Positions 9,585 to 17,917 of a stretch of 64,000 bases of DNA are shown in pieces. A model generated the notes under the pieces. It did not search any database, had not been told where the DNA came from, and saw nothing but the letters and a program-made list of their open reading frames with translations. Position 1 is the first letter of the stretch. Every line of letters starts with the position of its first letter. The position numbers and the translations under genes were made by a program. Source of the stretch: an uncultured Prevotellaceae bacterium. GTDB lineage: Bacteria > Bacteroidota > Bacteroidia > Bacteroidales > Muribaculaceae. The stretch lies in the NCBI GenBank assembly GCA_900317325.1, contig ONGE01000011.1, positions 21,070-85,069 of the forward strand. Direction: 5' to 3'.

Positions 9585-10413
9585 CGCCAAATGTACTTGT
9601 GGTTTCATCAATTATTTCGAGGTGTCCACCAACCCACGCCATGGTCCATGTGGTGATTTCCACAGCATCGGTGCGGGCGGTACTGGTGATAGTCTTAGTG
9701 TCGGGGTGCACAATGGGATTGCTGATCTCGTCATAGCCGGGAACCATGGCGAAGCACTTGTCCTCGTCGTCCCAAACAAAGCCGGCAAAGTACTCCGAAA
9801 CGCGTCCCACGGCGTTGAGGCCGATATAAATCTGCAGGTCGGGGATGCCGTCAAAGTTGATGTCCGTCTTGTCGTCAACATAGTTGGCGGCTTCTTCAGG
9901 ACTGGGCATTTCGGCAAGCCTCTCTACCAACTCGTGCTCAAAAGCAAACGCGGGGCTGTCGCCCGTTGTTGTATAGCCATCGACGTAAATGACCCCGATG
10001 TAGCCCTCGCTGTCCTTGCCGAACGACACATTGAATCGGTAGTCCTCACGCTCGGCAACCTTGACTACCTCCAGGGTGTAGAGCAGTCGACCTTGAGGGG
10101 TGTAAAACTCGAGTGTGCCTTTTTCGGGACTGTACTTGACAGGCCAGCCAAACTCGGCTCCGGCAATGGGTGGGTCATCGGCTTGGCGGCTGGGTTCCAG
10201 GGCATATTCGCCCTCCCGACCATCAACCCTGGACAGGCTCAGCAGGTTGTCTTCTGATTGATCGGTCATATAGACGTATTTATCCATGCGCACATCGCGC
10301 ACGGTGTACGTCACGCCGGTCTCTTTGTCCTGAAACCTGTCGCCCACATTGATGACTTGAGCGGGCAGTTGCAGGCAGCAGCACAGCGTCAGCATGGCTA
10401 AGAGTTTTCTCAT
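9577..10413 (-). CDS. Exported protein with XAC2610-like C-terminal domain
   Basis: Protein of 278 residues with a signal peptide (cleavage after PAQ at about 19). The C-terminal region has the pattern DINFDGIPDLQIYIG at about residue 188, then YFAGFVWDDEDKCF and ISNPIVHPDTKTI, which resembles the XAC2610/VCBS-like beta-propeller blade family with its calcium-like DxNxDGxxD loop. The N-terminal part is unrecognised. Its ATG is 1 nt after the stop of the upstream gene and its own stop overlaps the start of the downstream gene, so it is firmly inside one operon. Function unknown; a surface or periplasmic binding role is a guess. Confidence 0.72.
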   Translation of the reverse strand: MRKLLAMLTLCCCLQLPAQVINVGDRFQDKETGVTYTVRDVRMDKYVYMTDQSEDNLLSLSRVDGREGEYALEPSRQADDPPIAGAEFGWPVKYSPEKGTLEFYTPQGRLLYTLEVVKVAEREDYRFNVSFGKDSEGYIGVIYVDGYTTTGDSPAFAFEHELVERLAEMPSPEEAANYVDDKTDINFDGIPDLQIYIGLNAVGRVSEYFAGFVWDDEDKCFAMVPGYDEISNPIVHPDTKTITSTARTDAVEITTWTMAWVGGHLEIIDETTSTFGDE

Positions 10414-10414
10414 G

Positions 10415-10960
10415 TCACTTGAACTGGATGGACTGGATAATCGGCATCACGATACCTTCATAGACCTTGGCATCGCCTTCGTGGTAGGAAATGGTGCCGC
10501 CGGCAGTCCGGCCGTCCTCGTTGATAACAACGAAGCGCCAACTTACCAAGAGACCGTAACCGGTATCAATGGTCGAACGCATGATGACAGTATTGCCTTC
10601 GACGATGGGCTCATCGCAGACCTCGTCCATGGCCTTGGCCGACCACATCATGTTCTGGCCGACCTCGTTCAGGTTCAGGTCCTCCATGTCAGTATCCATT
10701 TCATACAGGCTGATTGTGGCACTCGAGAGGTACTCATCGCCATCGTCACGCACGTTGACGGCATTGGAGTTGAAACTCATCTGACTCTCGCTGCTCCAGC
10801 CCTCTGACTTCTGGAATTCATCGGGAATACTCACAGTGAATCCGGGAAAATCAAGGGTCTTGTAACCTTCGGGGGCTGCTGCATAAGCATTCACTGCATT
10901 GAAACACAGGACCATCGCAACACTTGCTGCAATAGTGATTTTGAAAAGTATATTCTTCAT
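10415..10960 (-). CDS. Small exported protein, first gene of a five-gene operon
   Basis: Protein of 181 residues. The ATG at 10960 gives a typical signal peptide ending in NAYA/AA at about residue 28; a longer upstream frame would place charged residues before it. The mature part (FPGFTVSIPDEFQKSEGW, later SSATISLYEM) recalls small PsbP-like or DUF1795-type beta-sandwich proteins, but I cannot assign a family with confidence. It has its own promoter (TAACTTTG box at 10985-10992) and the next gene starts 1 nt after its stop. Confidence 0.7.
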   Translation of the reverse strand: MKNILFKITIAASVAMVLCFNAVNAYAAAPEGYKTLDFPGFTVSIPDEFQKSEGWSSESQMSFNSNAVNVRDDGDEYLSSATISLYEMDTDMEDLNLNEVGQNMMWSAKAMDEVCDEPIVEGNTVIMRSTIDTGYGLLVSWRFVVINEDGRTAGGTISYHEGDAKVYEGIVMPIIQSIQFK

Positions 10961-10984
10961 AAGCCTAAAGCGTTTAAGTATTCG

Positions 10985-11015
10985 CAAAGTTATAGAAAAA
11001 TTACGGAATATTCAA
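10985..11015 (-). promoter_or_regulatory. Promoter of the exported-protein operon
   Basis: On the minus strand TTG (11013-11015), 20 nt spacer, TAACTTTG (10985-10992), a good Bacteroidetes housekeeping promoter, 24 nt upstream of the ATG at 10960. Confidence 0.7.
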
Positions 11016-11058
11016 CAATTCTGTCTAAAAATGTTATTCAAAGAAATCCAACCAACAA

Positions 11059-11114
11059 CTAAGGACTAAGGACTAAGGACTAGGGACTAGGGACTAGGGA
11101 CTAAGGACTAACGA
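11059..11114. repeat. YTAR heptamer array (8 units)
   Basis: Eight consecutive 7-nt units: CTAAGGA x3, CTAGGGA x3, CTAAGGA, CTAACGA. Each unit has TAA or TAG on both strands, so all six frames are blocked within 21 nt. The stop codon of the HsdR-N-like gene (TAG on the minus strand, 11094-11096) is the start of one unit. Confidence 0.9.
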
Positions 11115-11558
11115 CTCATAGCACGGAATGTCTTCCAGGAAGCGATAACTGTTATTGTCGTAGTCGATGTGGCAGCAGTAGTGCTCCAGACCGTTGCTCA
11201 CGATCAGGTAGCGCGCCTTCAACACCATGTTGTAGCGCACAATCTGGTCAAACACCTTTTGGGTGACGTTGATGCTCGGAGCCTTGTACTCCACGATCAC
11301 CAGCGGCTGGCCCGTGCGGTCGGCGACCACCGTGTCGCACCGGCGTGCGATGCCGTTTTGCGTCAGCGACACCTCGTTGCCCATCAGTGCGGCGGGGAAC
11401 TTCTTGTCGGTGATGAGCCATTCCACGAAGTGTTGCCGCACCCATTCCTCGGGCGTCAGCGATACCCAGCGCTCCCGCAGGCGGTCCCAGATGGCCCACG
11501 AGCCATCCTCCCGCTTCTTTACCTTGTACTCATATTCGGGTAAATTCAACTCCACCAT
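11094..11558 (-). CDS. HsdR N-terminal-type nuclease-fold protein, stand-alone
   Basis: Protein of 154 residues that matches only the N-terminal domain of type I restriction R subunits (HSDR_N). The PD-(D/E)xK core is visible: D in CDTVVAD and E-x-K in LVIVEYKAP. The start at 11558 (MVELNLPEYEYKVKK) matches the usual start of these small Bacteroidetes proteins better than the extended frame to 11582. No hsdM or hsdS gene lies nearby, so a role in classical restriction is unlikely; function unknown. The last residues (LVLSP) and the stop codon are encoded by the adjacent heptamer array, so the C-terminus has probably been altered by repeat growth. Confidence 0.85.
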   Translation of the reverse strand: MVELNLPEYEYKVKKREDGSWAIWDRLRERWVSLTPEEWVRQHFVEWLITDKKFPAALMGNEVSLTQNGIARRCDTVVADRTGQPLVIVEYKAPSINVTQKVFDQIVRYNMVLKARYLIVSNGLEHYCCHIDYDNNSYRFLEDIPCYESLVLSP

Positions 11559-11599
11559 CGTGATTGAGATTTCTTTCCACAAAATTACGAAAAAAGCAC

Positions 11600-11607
11600 T
11601 ATCTTTG
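11600..11607 (+). promoter_or_regulatory. -7 box TATCTTTG of the M64 gene
   Basis: TATCTTTG 19 nt before the ATG at 11627; it lies just outside the start of the divergent HsdR-N-like gene. Confidence 0.6.
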
Positions 11608-11626
11608 CAAGAAAATATCGACGATT

Positions 11627-13048
11627 ATGAAAAGAATCTTTTTTTTGCTTTTAATCGCTGTTGCTGCAGTCACTGCGATGGCGCAGCAGTTCGATGACTG
11701 TTTTGACGGGCGCACGCTGCGTCTGGACTATGTCTTTGCCGGCAATCACGATGCCCAGCAGATTTATCTGGAGCAGATGTGTGTCACGCCCCAGTGGGCT
11801 GGCCGCAAGAGCCGCATGACCGATGTGCCCCTCAAGGGCAACGGCCAGATCCAGGTCAAGGATCATGCCACGGGCCAATTGTTGTTTGTTCACACCTTCT
11901 CCACCCTGTTCCAGGAGTGGCTGGCGACCGAGGAGGCGACGAAGGTCAGCAAGGCTTTCTCCACAAGCTATAACGTGCCCATGCCCAAGCAGCCCGTTGA
12001 TGTCACTGTCTCACTCACCGACTTCCACGGCAAGGTGGTGACCAGCATGACCCACACCGTCGACCCCACCGACATCCTCATCCGCCAATTAGGGCCGAAC
12101 GGCATCCCGTTCCATTACGTCTGGAAAGGCAAGACTGTAGAGACGCAAAATCTTGCGTCTCAGTCTCCCGACCAGCCCGGCAAGCGCAACTACAGCCCCA
12201 CCGAGGGCCCCCTTGACGGCCAGCCTGACATCACCGAGTGCATCGACCTGGCTATTGTCGCCGAGGGCTATACCCGCGAGCAGATGGGCAAGTTCTACAG
12301 CGACTGCCAGCGCGTTGTCGATGCCCTGTTCGCCCACGAGCCCTTCACCTCGCTCAAGAACCGCTTCAACGTCGTTGCTGTGGCTGCCGAGTCACTCACC
12401 AGCGGTCCCAGCGTGCCCCATCTGGGACGATGGAGCAATACCCCTGCCGGCACCCACTACGACACCTTCTACAGCGATCGCTATCTGATGACGCAGGATA
12501 TCAGGCGCCTGTATGACGTCCTCTCGGGCGTCCCCTTCGAGCATATCATTGTGCTGGTCAACAGCGACACCTATGGTGGCGGTGGCATCTACAACCAGAT
12601 AACCGTCACAACCAGTGACCATCCCACCTTCCATCAGGTGCTCGTCCACGAGTTCGGACATGCCTATGCCGGCCTGGGCGACGAGTATTTCTATGACGAT
12701 GCCTACGAGTCGATGTATCCCGCCGATACCGAGCCGTGGGAGCCCAACCTCACCACGCTCGTCGATTTCCAGAGCAAGTGGGCCGACATGGTGCCCAAGG
12801 GCACAGCCATCCCCACGCCGCCCGACCCCAAGGTGCCCAACTACCGCAAGATCACCAACGAGAAGGAGCAGCGCCTGCTGGATGCTGCCACCCAGCGCGT
12901 CGGCGTGTTTGAGGGTGGGGGATACCAGTCCAAGGGTGTTTACCGCCCTGCCCAGGAGTGCCGCATGAAGATCAACGAGGTAACCAACTTCTGCCCCGTC
13001 TGCTCCCGCGCCATCCAGCGCATCACCGACTTCTACACCAGCCACTAA
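11627..13048 (+). CDS. Exported M64 (IgA-type) metallopeptidase
   Basis: Protein of 473 residues with a signal peptide (cleavage after AMAQ at 19-20). The zinc site HEFGHAYAGLGDEY is at residues 341-354, the HExxHxxGxxD/E arrangement of peptidase family M64, whose founding member cleaves immunoglobulin A. An N-terminal beta domain (about 25-155) precedes the catalytic domain, which begins near LAIVAEGYT (208). The C-terminal CRMK...CPVC cysteines are typical. The start at 11627 follows a TATCTTTG box by 19 nt. Odd feature: residues about 169-178 are encoded by a REP-like palindrome (12133-12165) between the two domains. Substrate is unknown; cleavage of host IgA is not shown by sequence. Confidence 0.9.
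   Translation: MKRIFFLLLIAVAAVTAMAQQFDDCFDGRTLRLDYVFAGNHDAQQIYLEQMCVTPQWAGRKSRMTDVPLKGNGQIQVKDHATGQLLFVHTFSTLFQEWLATEEATKVSKAFSTSYNVPMPKQPVDVTVSLTDFHGKVVTSMTHTVDPTDILIRQLGPNGIPFHYVWKGKTVETQNLASQSPDQPGKRNYSPTEGPLDGQPDITECIDLAIVAEGYTREQMGKFYSDCQRVVDALFAHEPFTSLKNRFNVVAVAAESLTSGPSVPHLGRWSNTPAGTHYDTFYSDRYLMTQDIRRLYDVLSGVPFEHIIVLVNSDTYGGGGIYNQITVTTSDHPTFHQVLVHEFGHAYAGLGDEYFYDDAYESMYPADTEPWEPNLTTLVDFQSKWADMVPKGTAIPTPPDPKVPNYRKITNEKEQRLLDAATQRVGVFEGGGYQSKGVYRPAQECRMKINEVTNFCPVCSRAIQRITDFYTSH
12133..12165 (+). repeat. REP-like palindrome inside the M64 coding sequence
   Basis: Inverted repeat: GACTG-tag-AGACGCAA, loop AATC, TTGCGTCT-CAGTC, giving 13 pairs with one 3-nt bulge. It keeps the reading frame. 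GTAGAGACGCAA-type palindromes are, from general knowledge, common intergenic elements in Bacteroidetes and cyanobacteria. Confidence 0.8.
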
Positions 13049-13079
13049 AAGGCCCTCCCGCCGGCATCGTCGGTGTATT

Positions 13080-13148
13080 GCGAGCCTGCGGCTCGCACCC
13101 ATCCCCGTCATGTCAGTGCTGTCCAGTACGCGGCGTTGTCAACGCCGC
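13080..13148 (+). terminator. Two GC-rich hairpins after the M64 gene
   Basis: GCGAGCC-tgc-GGCTCGC (13080-13096) and GCGGCGTT-gtc-AACGCCGC (13130-13148). Neither has a T tract, so they may be REP-like elements or weak terminators. Confidence 0.5.
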
Positions 13149-13214
13149 AATGCCCGTCTGCCTGCCAGAAACTAAAAACTGGGGGCTAAGGACTGGTATC
13201 TCAAAACTTTTCAC

Positions 13215-13222
13215 TACCTTTG
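13215..13222 (+). promoter_or_regulatory. -7 box TACCTTTG of gpmI
   Basis: TACCTTTG located 46 nt before the gpmI ATG. Confidence 0.6.
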
Positions 13223-13268
13223 CAGTCCCAAAAACAAGTATTATTTCAAATAGGTAAGATATACTATC

Positions 13269-14792
13269 ATGGCAAAGAAAGCTTTATTGATGATATTGGA
13301 TGGTTGGGGCGAGGGCCCCAAGGGGTACAGCAACGCGATTTACAGCACTCCGACTCCCTATCTGGACTTCCTGCGTGCCGCTTATCCTCACAGCACCCTG
13401 CGTGCCAGCGGCGAGGACGTCGGCCTGCCCGACGGACAGATGGGTAACAGCGAGGTAGGCCACTTGAACATCGGTGGCGGCCGCGTTGTCTATCAGGACT
13501 TGGTGAAGATCAACAACAGCATCAAGGACGGTTCAATCATGAAGAATCCCGAGATCGTGAGCGCCTACACCTATGCCAAGGAGCATGGCAAGTCGCTGCA
13601 CATCATGGGACTGACCAGCGCCGGTGGCGTTCACAGTTCGCTGGATCACCTGATGGCCTTGTGTGATATCGCTAAGGAGTATGCTCTGGACAAGGTGTTT
13701 GTTCACTGCTTCATGGATGGTCGTGACACCGACCCCGAGAGCGGTAAGGGCTTTGTGGGCCAGGTTGTTGAACATTGCAAGCAGAGTGCCGGCACTGTGG
13801 CTACGGTCATCGGTCGTTACTATGCCATGGACCGCAACAACAACTGGGATCGCATCAAGATCGCCTATGACATGCTCACCGCCGGTGAGGGCAAGCAGAG
13901 CGACGACATGGTGCGCGCCATCCAGGAGTCCTACGACGAGGGCGTGACCGACGAGTTCATCAAGCCCATCGTCAACTCGACCGTTGACGGCCGCATCCAA
14001 GAGGGCGACGTGGTGATTTTCTTCAACTTCCGCAACGACCGCGCCAAGCAGATCACCATCGCCTTGACCCAGGAGAACAAGCCCGATGACGGCATGACGG
14101 TCATCCCCGGCCTGCAGTACTACTGCATGACACCGTATGACCCCACCTTCAAGGACGTGCATGTGCTCTTCCCCAAGGAGAATGTGGACAACACGCTGTC
14201 CGAGTACCTGTCAAGCCTGGGCAAGCGTCAGCTGCATATTGCCGAGACCGAGAAATATGCCCACGTGACCTTCTTCTTCGGCGGTGGACGTGAGCAGCCC
14301 TTCGAGAACGAGGACCGCATCTTGGTGCCTTCGCCCGACGTGGCTACCTACGACCTGAAGCCCGAGATGAGCGCCTACGAGGTGCGCGACAAACTCGTCG
14401 CTGCCATCCGCGAGGACAAGTACGATTTTATCGTGGTGAATTATGCCAACGGCGACATGGTGGGCCACACCGGCGTTTATGATGCCATCTGCAAGGCTGT
14501 CAAGACCATTGACCGCTGTGTTCACGACACCGTCGAGGCCGCACGTGCCACGGGCTATGAGGTCATCATCATCGCCGATCACGGCAATGCCGACCACGCT
14601 GTCAACATCGACGGCACGCCCAACACGGCCCACTCGCTCAACCCCGTGCCCATCATCTATGTCACCGAGGATCCCGAGCTCATCATCAACTCTGGCCGCT
14701 TGGCCGACGTGGCACCTAGCATCCTCCAGATCATGGGTTTGCCTCAGCCCAAGGAGATGACTGGCCACGGCCTGATTGACGTGACCAAGTAA
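13269..14792 (+). CDS. gpmI: 2,3-bisphosphoglycerate-independent phosphoglycerate mutase
   Basis: Cytoplasmic glycolytic enzyme of 507 residues interconverting 3- and 2-phosphoglycerate with two Mn2+ ions. It belongs to the alkaline phosphatase superfamily: metal-binding D11 in LMILDGWG, nucleophile S61 in [12 protein letters not shown], and the late [10 protein letters not shown] motif with its His and Asp ligands. The phosphotransferase insert (about residues 80-300) includes [11 protein letters not shown]. Full length for the family. It has its own promoter and a strong downstream terminator, so it is probably a single-gene unit. Confidence 0.98.
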   Translation: MAKKALLMILDGWGEGPKGYSNAIYSTPTPYLDFLRAAYPHSTLRASGEDVGLPDGQMGNSEVGHLNIGGGRVVYQDLVKINNSIKDGSIMKNPEIVSAYTYAKEHGKSLHIMGLTSAGGVHSSLDHLMALCDIAKEYALDKVFVHCFMDGRDTDPESGKGFVGQVVEHCKQSAGTVATVIGRYYAMDRNNNWDRIKIAYDMLTAGEGKQSDDMVRAIQESYDEGVTDEFIKPIVNSTVDGRIQEGDVVIFFNFRNDRAKQITIALTQENKPDDGMTVIPGLQYYCMTPYDPTFKDVHVLFPKENVDNTLSEYLSSLGKRQLHIAETEKYAHVTFFFGGGREQPFENEDRILVPSPDVATYDLKPEMSAYEVRDKLVAAIREDKYDFIVVNYANGDMVGHTGVYDAICKAVKTIDRCVHDTVEAARATGYEVIIIADHGNADHAVNIDGTPNTAHSLNPVPIIYVTEDPELIINSGRLADVAPSILQIMGLPQPKEMTGHGLIDVTK

Positions 14793-14824
14793 GGCAACGG
14801 ACAATTATCCGAAGCCCGTCCCAG

Positions 14825-14880
14825 TATAAATTGAGCCCCAAAAGTCGATGGAAGACTTTTGGGGCTCAATTTATATTTTT
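14825..14880. terminator. Strong bidirectional terminator
   Basis: A perfect 22-bp stem (14825-14846 with 14854-14875), 7-nt loop, followed by TTTTT on the plus strand. The A-rich left end also gives Ts on the minus strand. It separates the convergent gpmI and lipoprotein genes. Confidence 0.95.
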
Positions 14881-14907
14881 AATGAGTTGCCTTGAGCTGA
14901 ACGGTGA

Positions 14908-15333
14908 TTAATGGATTCCCCTCTTTTGTGAGAACGAGAGGGTGCCGAAGATATCGCCTGCCGACACTTGGACGTCAAGGTTCCTGCTCTCTAACGAGTT
15001 GGGCAAAGGCTGGGCGGTGATGGACAACTTGTCCCCTTCAAATTTCAAAGTGCACCAGTCACCGATGTATTCCTTGTTGTGAGAATTGTCGATGGAATGC
15101 CCAACGCCGTCCACCGTGACTGATATAAGCCACGGGTTGCTATAGTTCCTGCACTGGAAGACAAACGTGCCACCCTCTTCAGGAATAAGGTAAACACCCT
15201 GATGGTTCATCAGGTTATCAACGTTGTACCATTTCATTTTTTCCCACTTGCCTTCAGGCTCGTCGTTTCCACATGACGAAACACCCAGCAGTACAATCGC
15301 CAGGAGGATAAATAACTTTGAAAGATTCTTCAT
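14908..15333 (-). CDS. Small lipoprotein, possibly BACON-like
   Basis: Lipoprotein of 141 residues: hydrophobic signal and lipobox LGVSSC with Cys21. The mature part is one beta-sandwich-sized domain; GGTFVFQCRNYSNPWLIS and the closing DIFGTLSFSQ resemble BACON domains of Bacteroidetes surface proteins, but this is a weak call. It has a TATCTTTG promoter box 28 nt upstream and ends at the shared terminator. Function unknown. Confidence 0.75.
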   Translation of the reverse strand: MKNLSKLFILLAIVLLGVSSCGNDEPEGKWEKMKWYNVDNLMNHQGVYLIPEEGGTFVFQCRNYSNPWLISVTVDGVGHSIDNSHNKEYIGDWCTLKFEGDKLSITAQPLPNSLESRNLDVQVSAGDIFGTLSFSQKRGIH

Positions 15334-15361
15334 ATCAAATTGTCTTATTTGTAATAATGAG

Positions 15362-15369
15362 CAAAGATA
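15362..15369 (-). promoter_or_regulatory. -7 box TATCTTTG of the lipoprotein gene
   Basis: Minus-strand TATCTTTG, 28 nt upstream of the ATG at 15333. Confidence 0.55.
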
Positions 15370-15526
15370 CAGCCTTTTTAGCGATCTGCTGTCATTTTTA
15401 TTGGTTTTTTCTCAATTCATTCAAGGCGTGCCATGTCTCCCATTCCTGGAACTGTGATCGGTCTTGGGCAATCATCAGGTTTCAGGTGTGAGTTTTGCCT
15501 CGAAATTCTCATCAAATGGTGGACGC

Positions 15527-17770
15527 TCATCCTTTCTGGGAGAGCACCATGCTGATGAGCAAGGAGAGGTCAATGATGTTGACGCTGCCGTCATTGTTTA
15601 AGTCGGCGGCATACTCGTTGACGGGAAAGTCGCCAAACTCATTCAACAGATGGTTGATGAGCAAGGTGATGTCGGCTATGCTGATGTTGCCGTCGGCGTT
15701 GACGTCACCTTTCTTGGGGGTGATGCGTTTGAGCACGATTCTCATGCCGGCCAGGGCATCAATCTTGCCGTAGGGGCCGAACTTGTCCTTGCTGCGGAAC
15801 ATCGTGTAGACATCATGAGCGGCTGATTGGGCAAGAATGTCTTTTATATCGGCAACCGACAGGGTGGGGTCGGCCTCGAGCCACAACGCAATGATGCCGG
15901 CGACCGTGGGGGCCGCCATCGAGGTTCCGCTCAAGACGCCCCAATAGCTGCCCTCGCTGTACATGACGGTGTAGGGGCTGCTGCGGGCGAAATAGGAGTA
16001 ACGGCTCACTGCCGAGGTTACATTGACGCCTGGGGCACAAATGGTGGGCAACGCTTTGCCTGTCGGTCCGGCGCCTCTCACCTCATAGCTGGAAAATGAT
16101 GCGATGTCACCCACCGTGATGGTGTTGTCGGTGACCACTCTGCCGGCTCTCAAGGAGTAGTAGTTGTCGCGGGCGGCATAGGCTCCAGCCGAGATCGTTG
16201 AATCACCGACGGCATAGGTACCGATGCAGCACGAGTCGCTGGGAGCGGCATAAAAATTCTTGATCAAAGTTCCTGAGCTGAAGACAAGCGGGAAAGTACC
16301 GAAACGGAAACCTGAGTTGCAGGCCCATGCATCAAAGTCGCATGTGGTCTCCTGACGGGGATAAATGCTGACGCCCAGGCCATATCGGCTTTTCTTGACG
16401 CCGTTGACAGTGGTGTAAGCGGTGCTGATCAGGTTGTGGACTGATATGTCTAAGCGGTATTTCCTTCCGTTGGATGTATAGGTGGCGCTCGCCTTGATGT
16501 AGCCAGCGGTGTCGGCAGTGTGGCAAATGTAGTAGCCACCCAATTGTGATGCGTCGATCACTGTCTTGGATGACAACTCGTCGGTCTCCCAGAGGATATG
16601 CCCGGTGTTCATGTCCAGCACGTGGAATTTATAATAGAAATTGATGGATTCCTGGCGCACCCAGACATCGGCCAACGCACCGCCATAGTAGTAAGTGGAA
16701 TCTCCTCCGATGTTGTTCTTGCACTTGAACAGCAGATTGAAAGGAGCCGACGGTGTCGCTTGACCGTGAGCATAGGAATACCTGCCGGCATCATTGCCCG
16801 CCGATATGACAAAGATGCGTCCTGGGCCCATGAGCTGATTGACGACGCGTGACAGATAGTCTTGACCATCGTGCTGGCCGTTGGGTGTGCTCACGCTCAG
16901 GCTGACGACATAGGGCTGTCCCACGCTGTCGGCATAGGAGTTGATGTATCGCATGCAGTTGGCGACCTCAACGGCCGACATGCTTCCGTCGAGAACGCTG
17001 ACGGCACACAGGACAATATCGGCACCCGGGGCCATGCCGCCATAGCCGTTCACGTGGGTTCCTGTAGCGATGCCTGCTGTGTGCGTGCCGTGAGTGTCAT
17101 TCTGATTGTCGGTCGTCAGACCATAAATCTCATTGCCCATGAACACTGAGCCCGGCAACCTGATGTTCTTGTTGTAGCGAGCCGTGTGTCCCGTCTTGTC
17201 GGTGGTGCTGTAGACGCGCACGATGCGGGTCTGCTGGGGGTTGTCACTCGATCTGAAGGCGCGATGCTGGTAGTCGAAACCGACGTCGATCACACCCACA
17301 ATGACACCCGAGCCGTTGTATGCTGCAGGCAGGTCGTAGGAGGGCCCGTTGAGCAATTCATTCACATGGCTCACACTCATGGTGGAGTCGGTGCAATGTT
17401 CCAGACGGTGACTGATTTCGATATCGGTCACTCCCGGTATGCGTGAGACTTGCGCCAACCTGTTTACCGGTATTTGGGCTGTGACGAAGCCGTCGAACAA
17501 ACTGTTGATGACCACTCCAGCCCCTTCAAGCATGGAGATGGTGTATTCGCCATCGATGGCGATGAAAGCATCGATCATCTGAATGCCGTCGACCATGCGC
17601 GGCGAGACGAACAGTGATTTCTCACCGTTGGCTCGCTGCAGCTTCTTGAATTGCTCACTATAAGCCTGCTCGTCAAGGAACTGCTGTACAGTAGCAGGCA
17701 GCAACATCTGGGCATTGATGCTGAACATAGTCATCAAGATCAGCATGCAAATCAATGAAATTTTTTTCAT
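15527..17770 (-). CDS. Exported subtilisin-like S8 protease with C-terminal dockerin-like module (paralogue 1)
   Basis: Protein of 747 residues. The ATG at 17770 gives a signal peptide (about 1-21); the longer frame needs a TTG start. Residues about 55-120 look like an I9-type propeptide. Catalytic triad: Asp162 in GVIDVGFDYQH, His227 in THGTHTAGIATG, Ser617 in GTSMAAPTVAG; the oxyanion Asn is in ISAGND. A beta-rich insert (about 330-530) separates the Asn and Ser motifs. Residues 688-747 are two EF-hand-like dockerin repeats (GDVNADGNISIAD, ADLNNDGSVNIID). It is the most divergent of four tandem paralogues. No sorting domain of the T9SS kind follows. No clear promoter box is visible upstream. 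Confidence 0.92.
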   Translation of the reverse strand: MKKISLICMLILMTMFSINAQMLLPATVQQFLDEQAYSEQFKKLQRANGEKSLFVSPRMVDGIQMIDAFIAIDGEYTISMLEGAGVVINSLFDGFVTAQIPVNRLAQVSRIPGVTDIEISHRLEHCTDSTMSVSHVNELLNGPSYDLPAAYNGSGVIVGVIDVGFDYQHRAFRSSDNPQQTRIVRVYSTTDKTGHTARYNKNIRLPGSVFMGNEIYGLTTDNQNDTHGTHTAGIATGTHVNGYGGMAPGADIVLCAVSVLDGSMSAVEVANCMRYINSYADSVGQPYVVSLSVSTPNGQHDGQDYLSRVVNQLMGPGRIFVISAGNDAGRYSYAHGQATPSAPFNLLFKCKNNIGGDSTYYYGGALADVWVRQESINFYYKFHVLDMNTGHILWETDELSSKTVIDASQLGGYYICHTADTAGYIKASATYTSNGRKYRLDISVHNLISTAYTTVNGVKKSRYGLGVSIYPRQETTCDFDAWACNSGFRFGTFPLVFSSGTLIKNFYAAPSDSCCIGTYAVGDSTISAGAYAARDNYYSLRAGRVVTDNTITVGDIASFSSYEVRGAGPTGKALPTICAPGVNVTSAVSRYSYFARSSPYTVMYSEGSYWGVLSGTSMAAPTVAGIIALWLEADPTLSVADIKDILAQSAAHDVYTMFRSKDKFGPYGKIDALAGMRIVLKRITPKKGDVNADGNISIADITLLINHLLNEFGDFPVNEYAADLNNDGSVNIIDLSLLISMVLSQKG

Positions 17771-17917
17771 CTGTCTCAAGTAACCAAGATATGTTTGTGT
17801 CCAGTTGATGAGTCTCCGCTGTGCTCTCTGGGATGTCTGAGAACCTTTTGGGGGCTCTTGTTGTCATATAGAGTCAATGTATAGGCCCAACTATCGTGGG
17901 CGAGTTCATTGTTGGTG

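Noticed and set aside
11094-11558. A type I restriction system
   Set aside because: Only the N-terminal nuclease-fold domain is present; no helicase, methylase or specificity gene is nearby.
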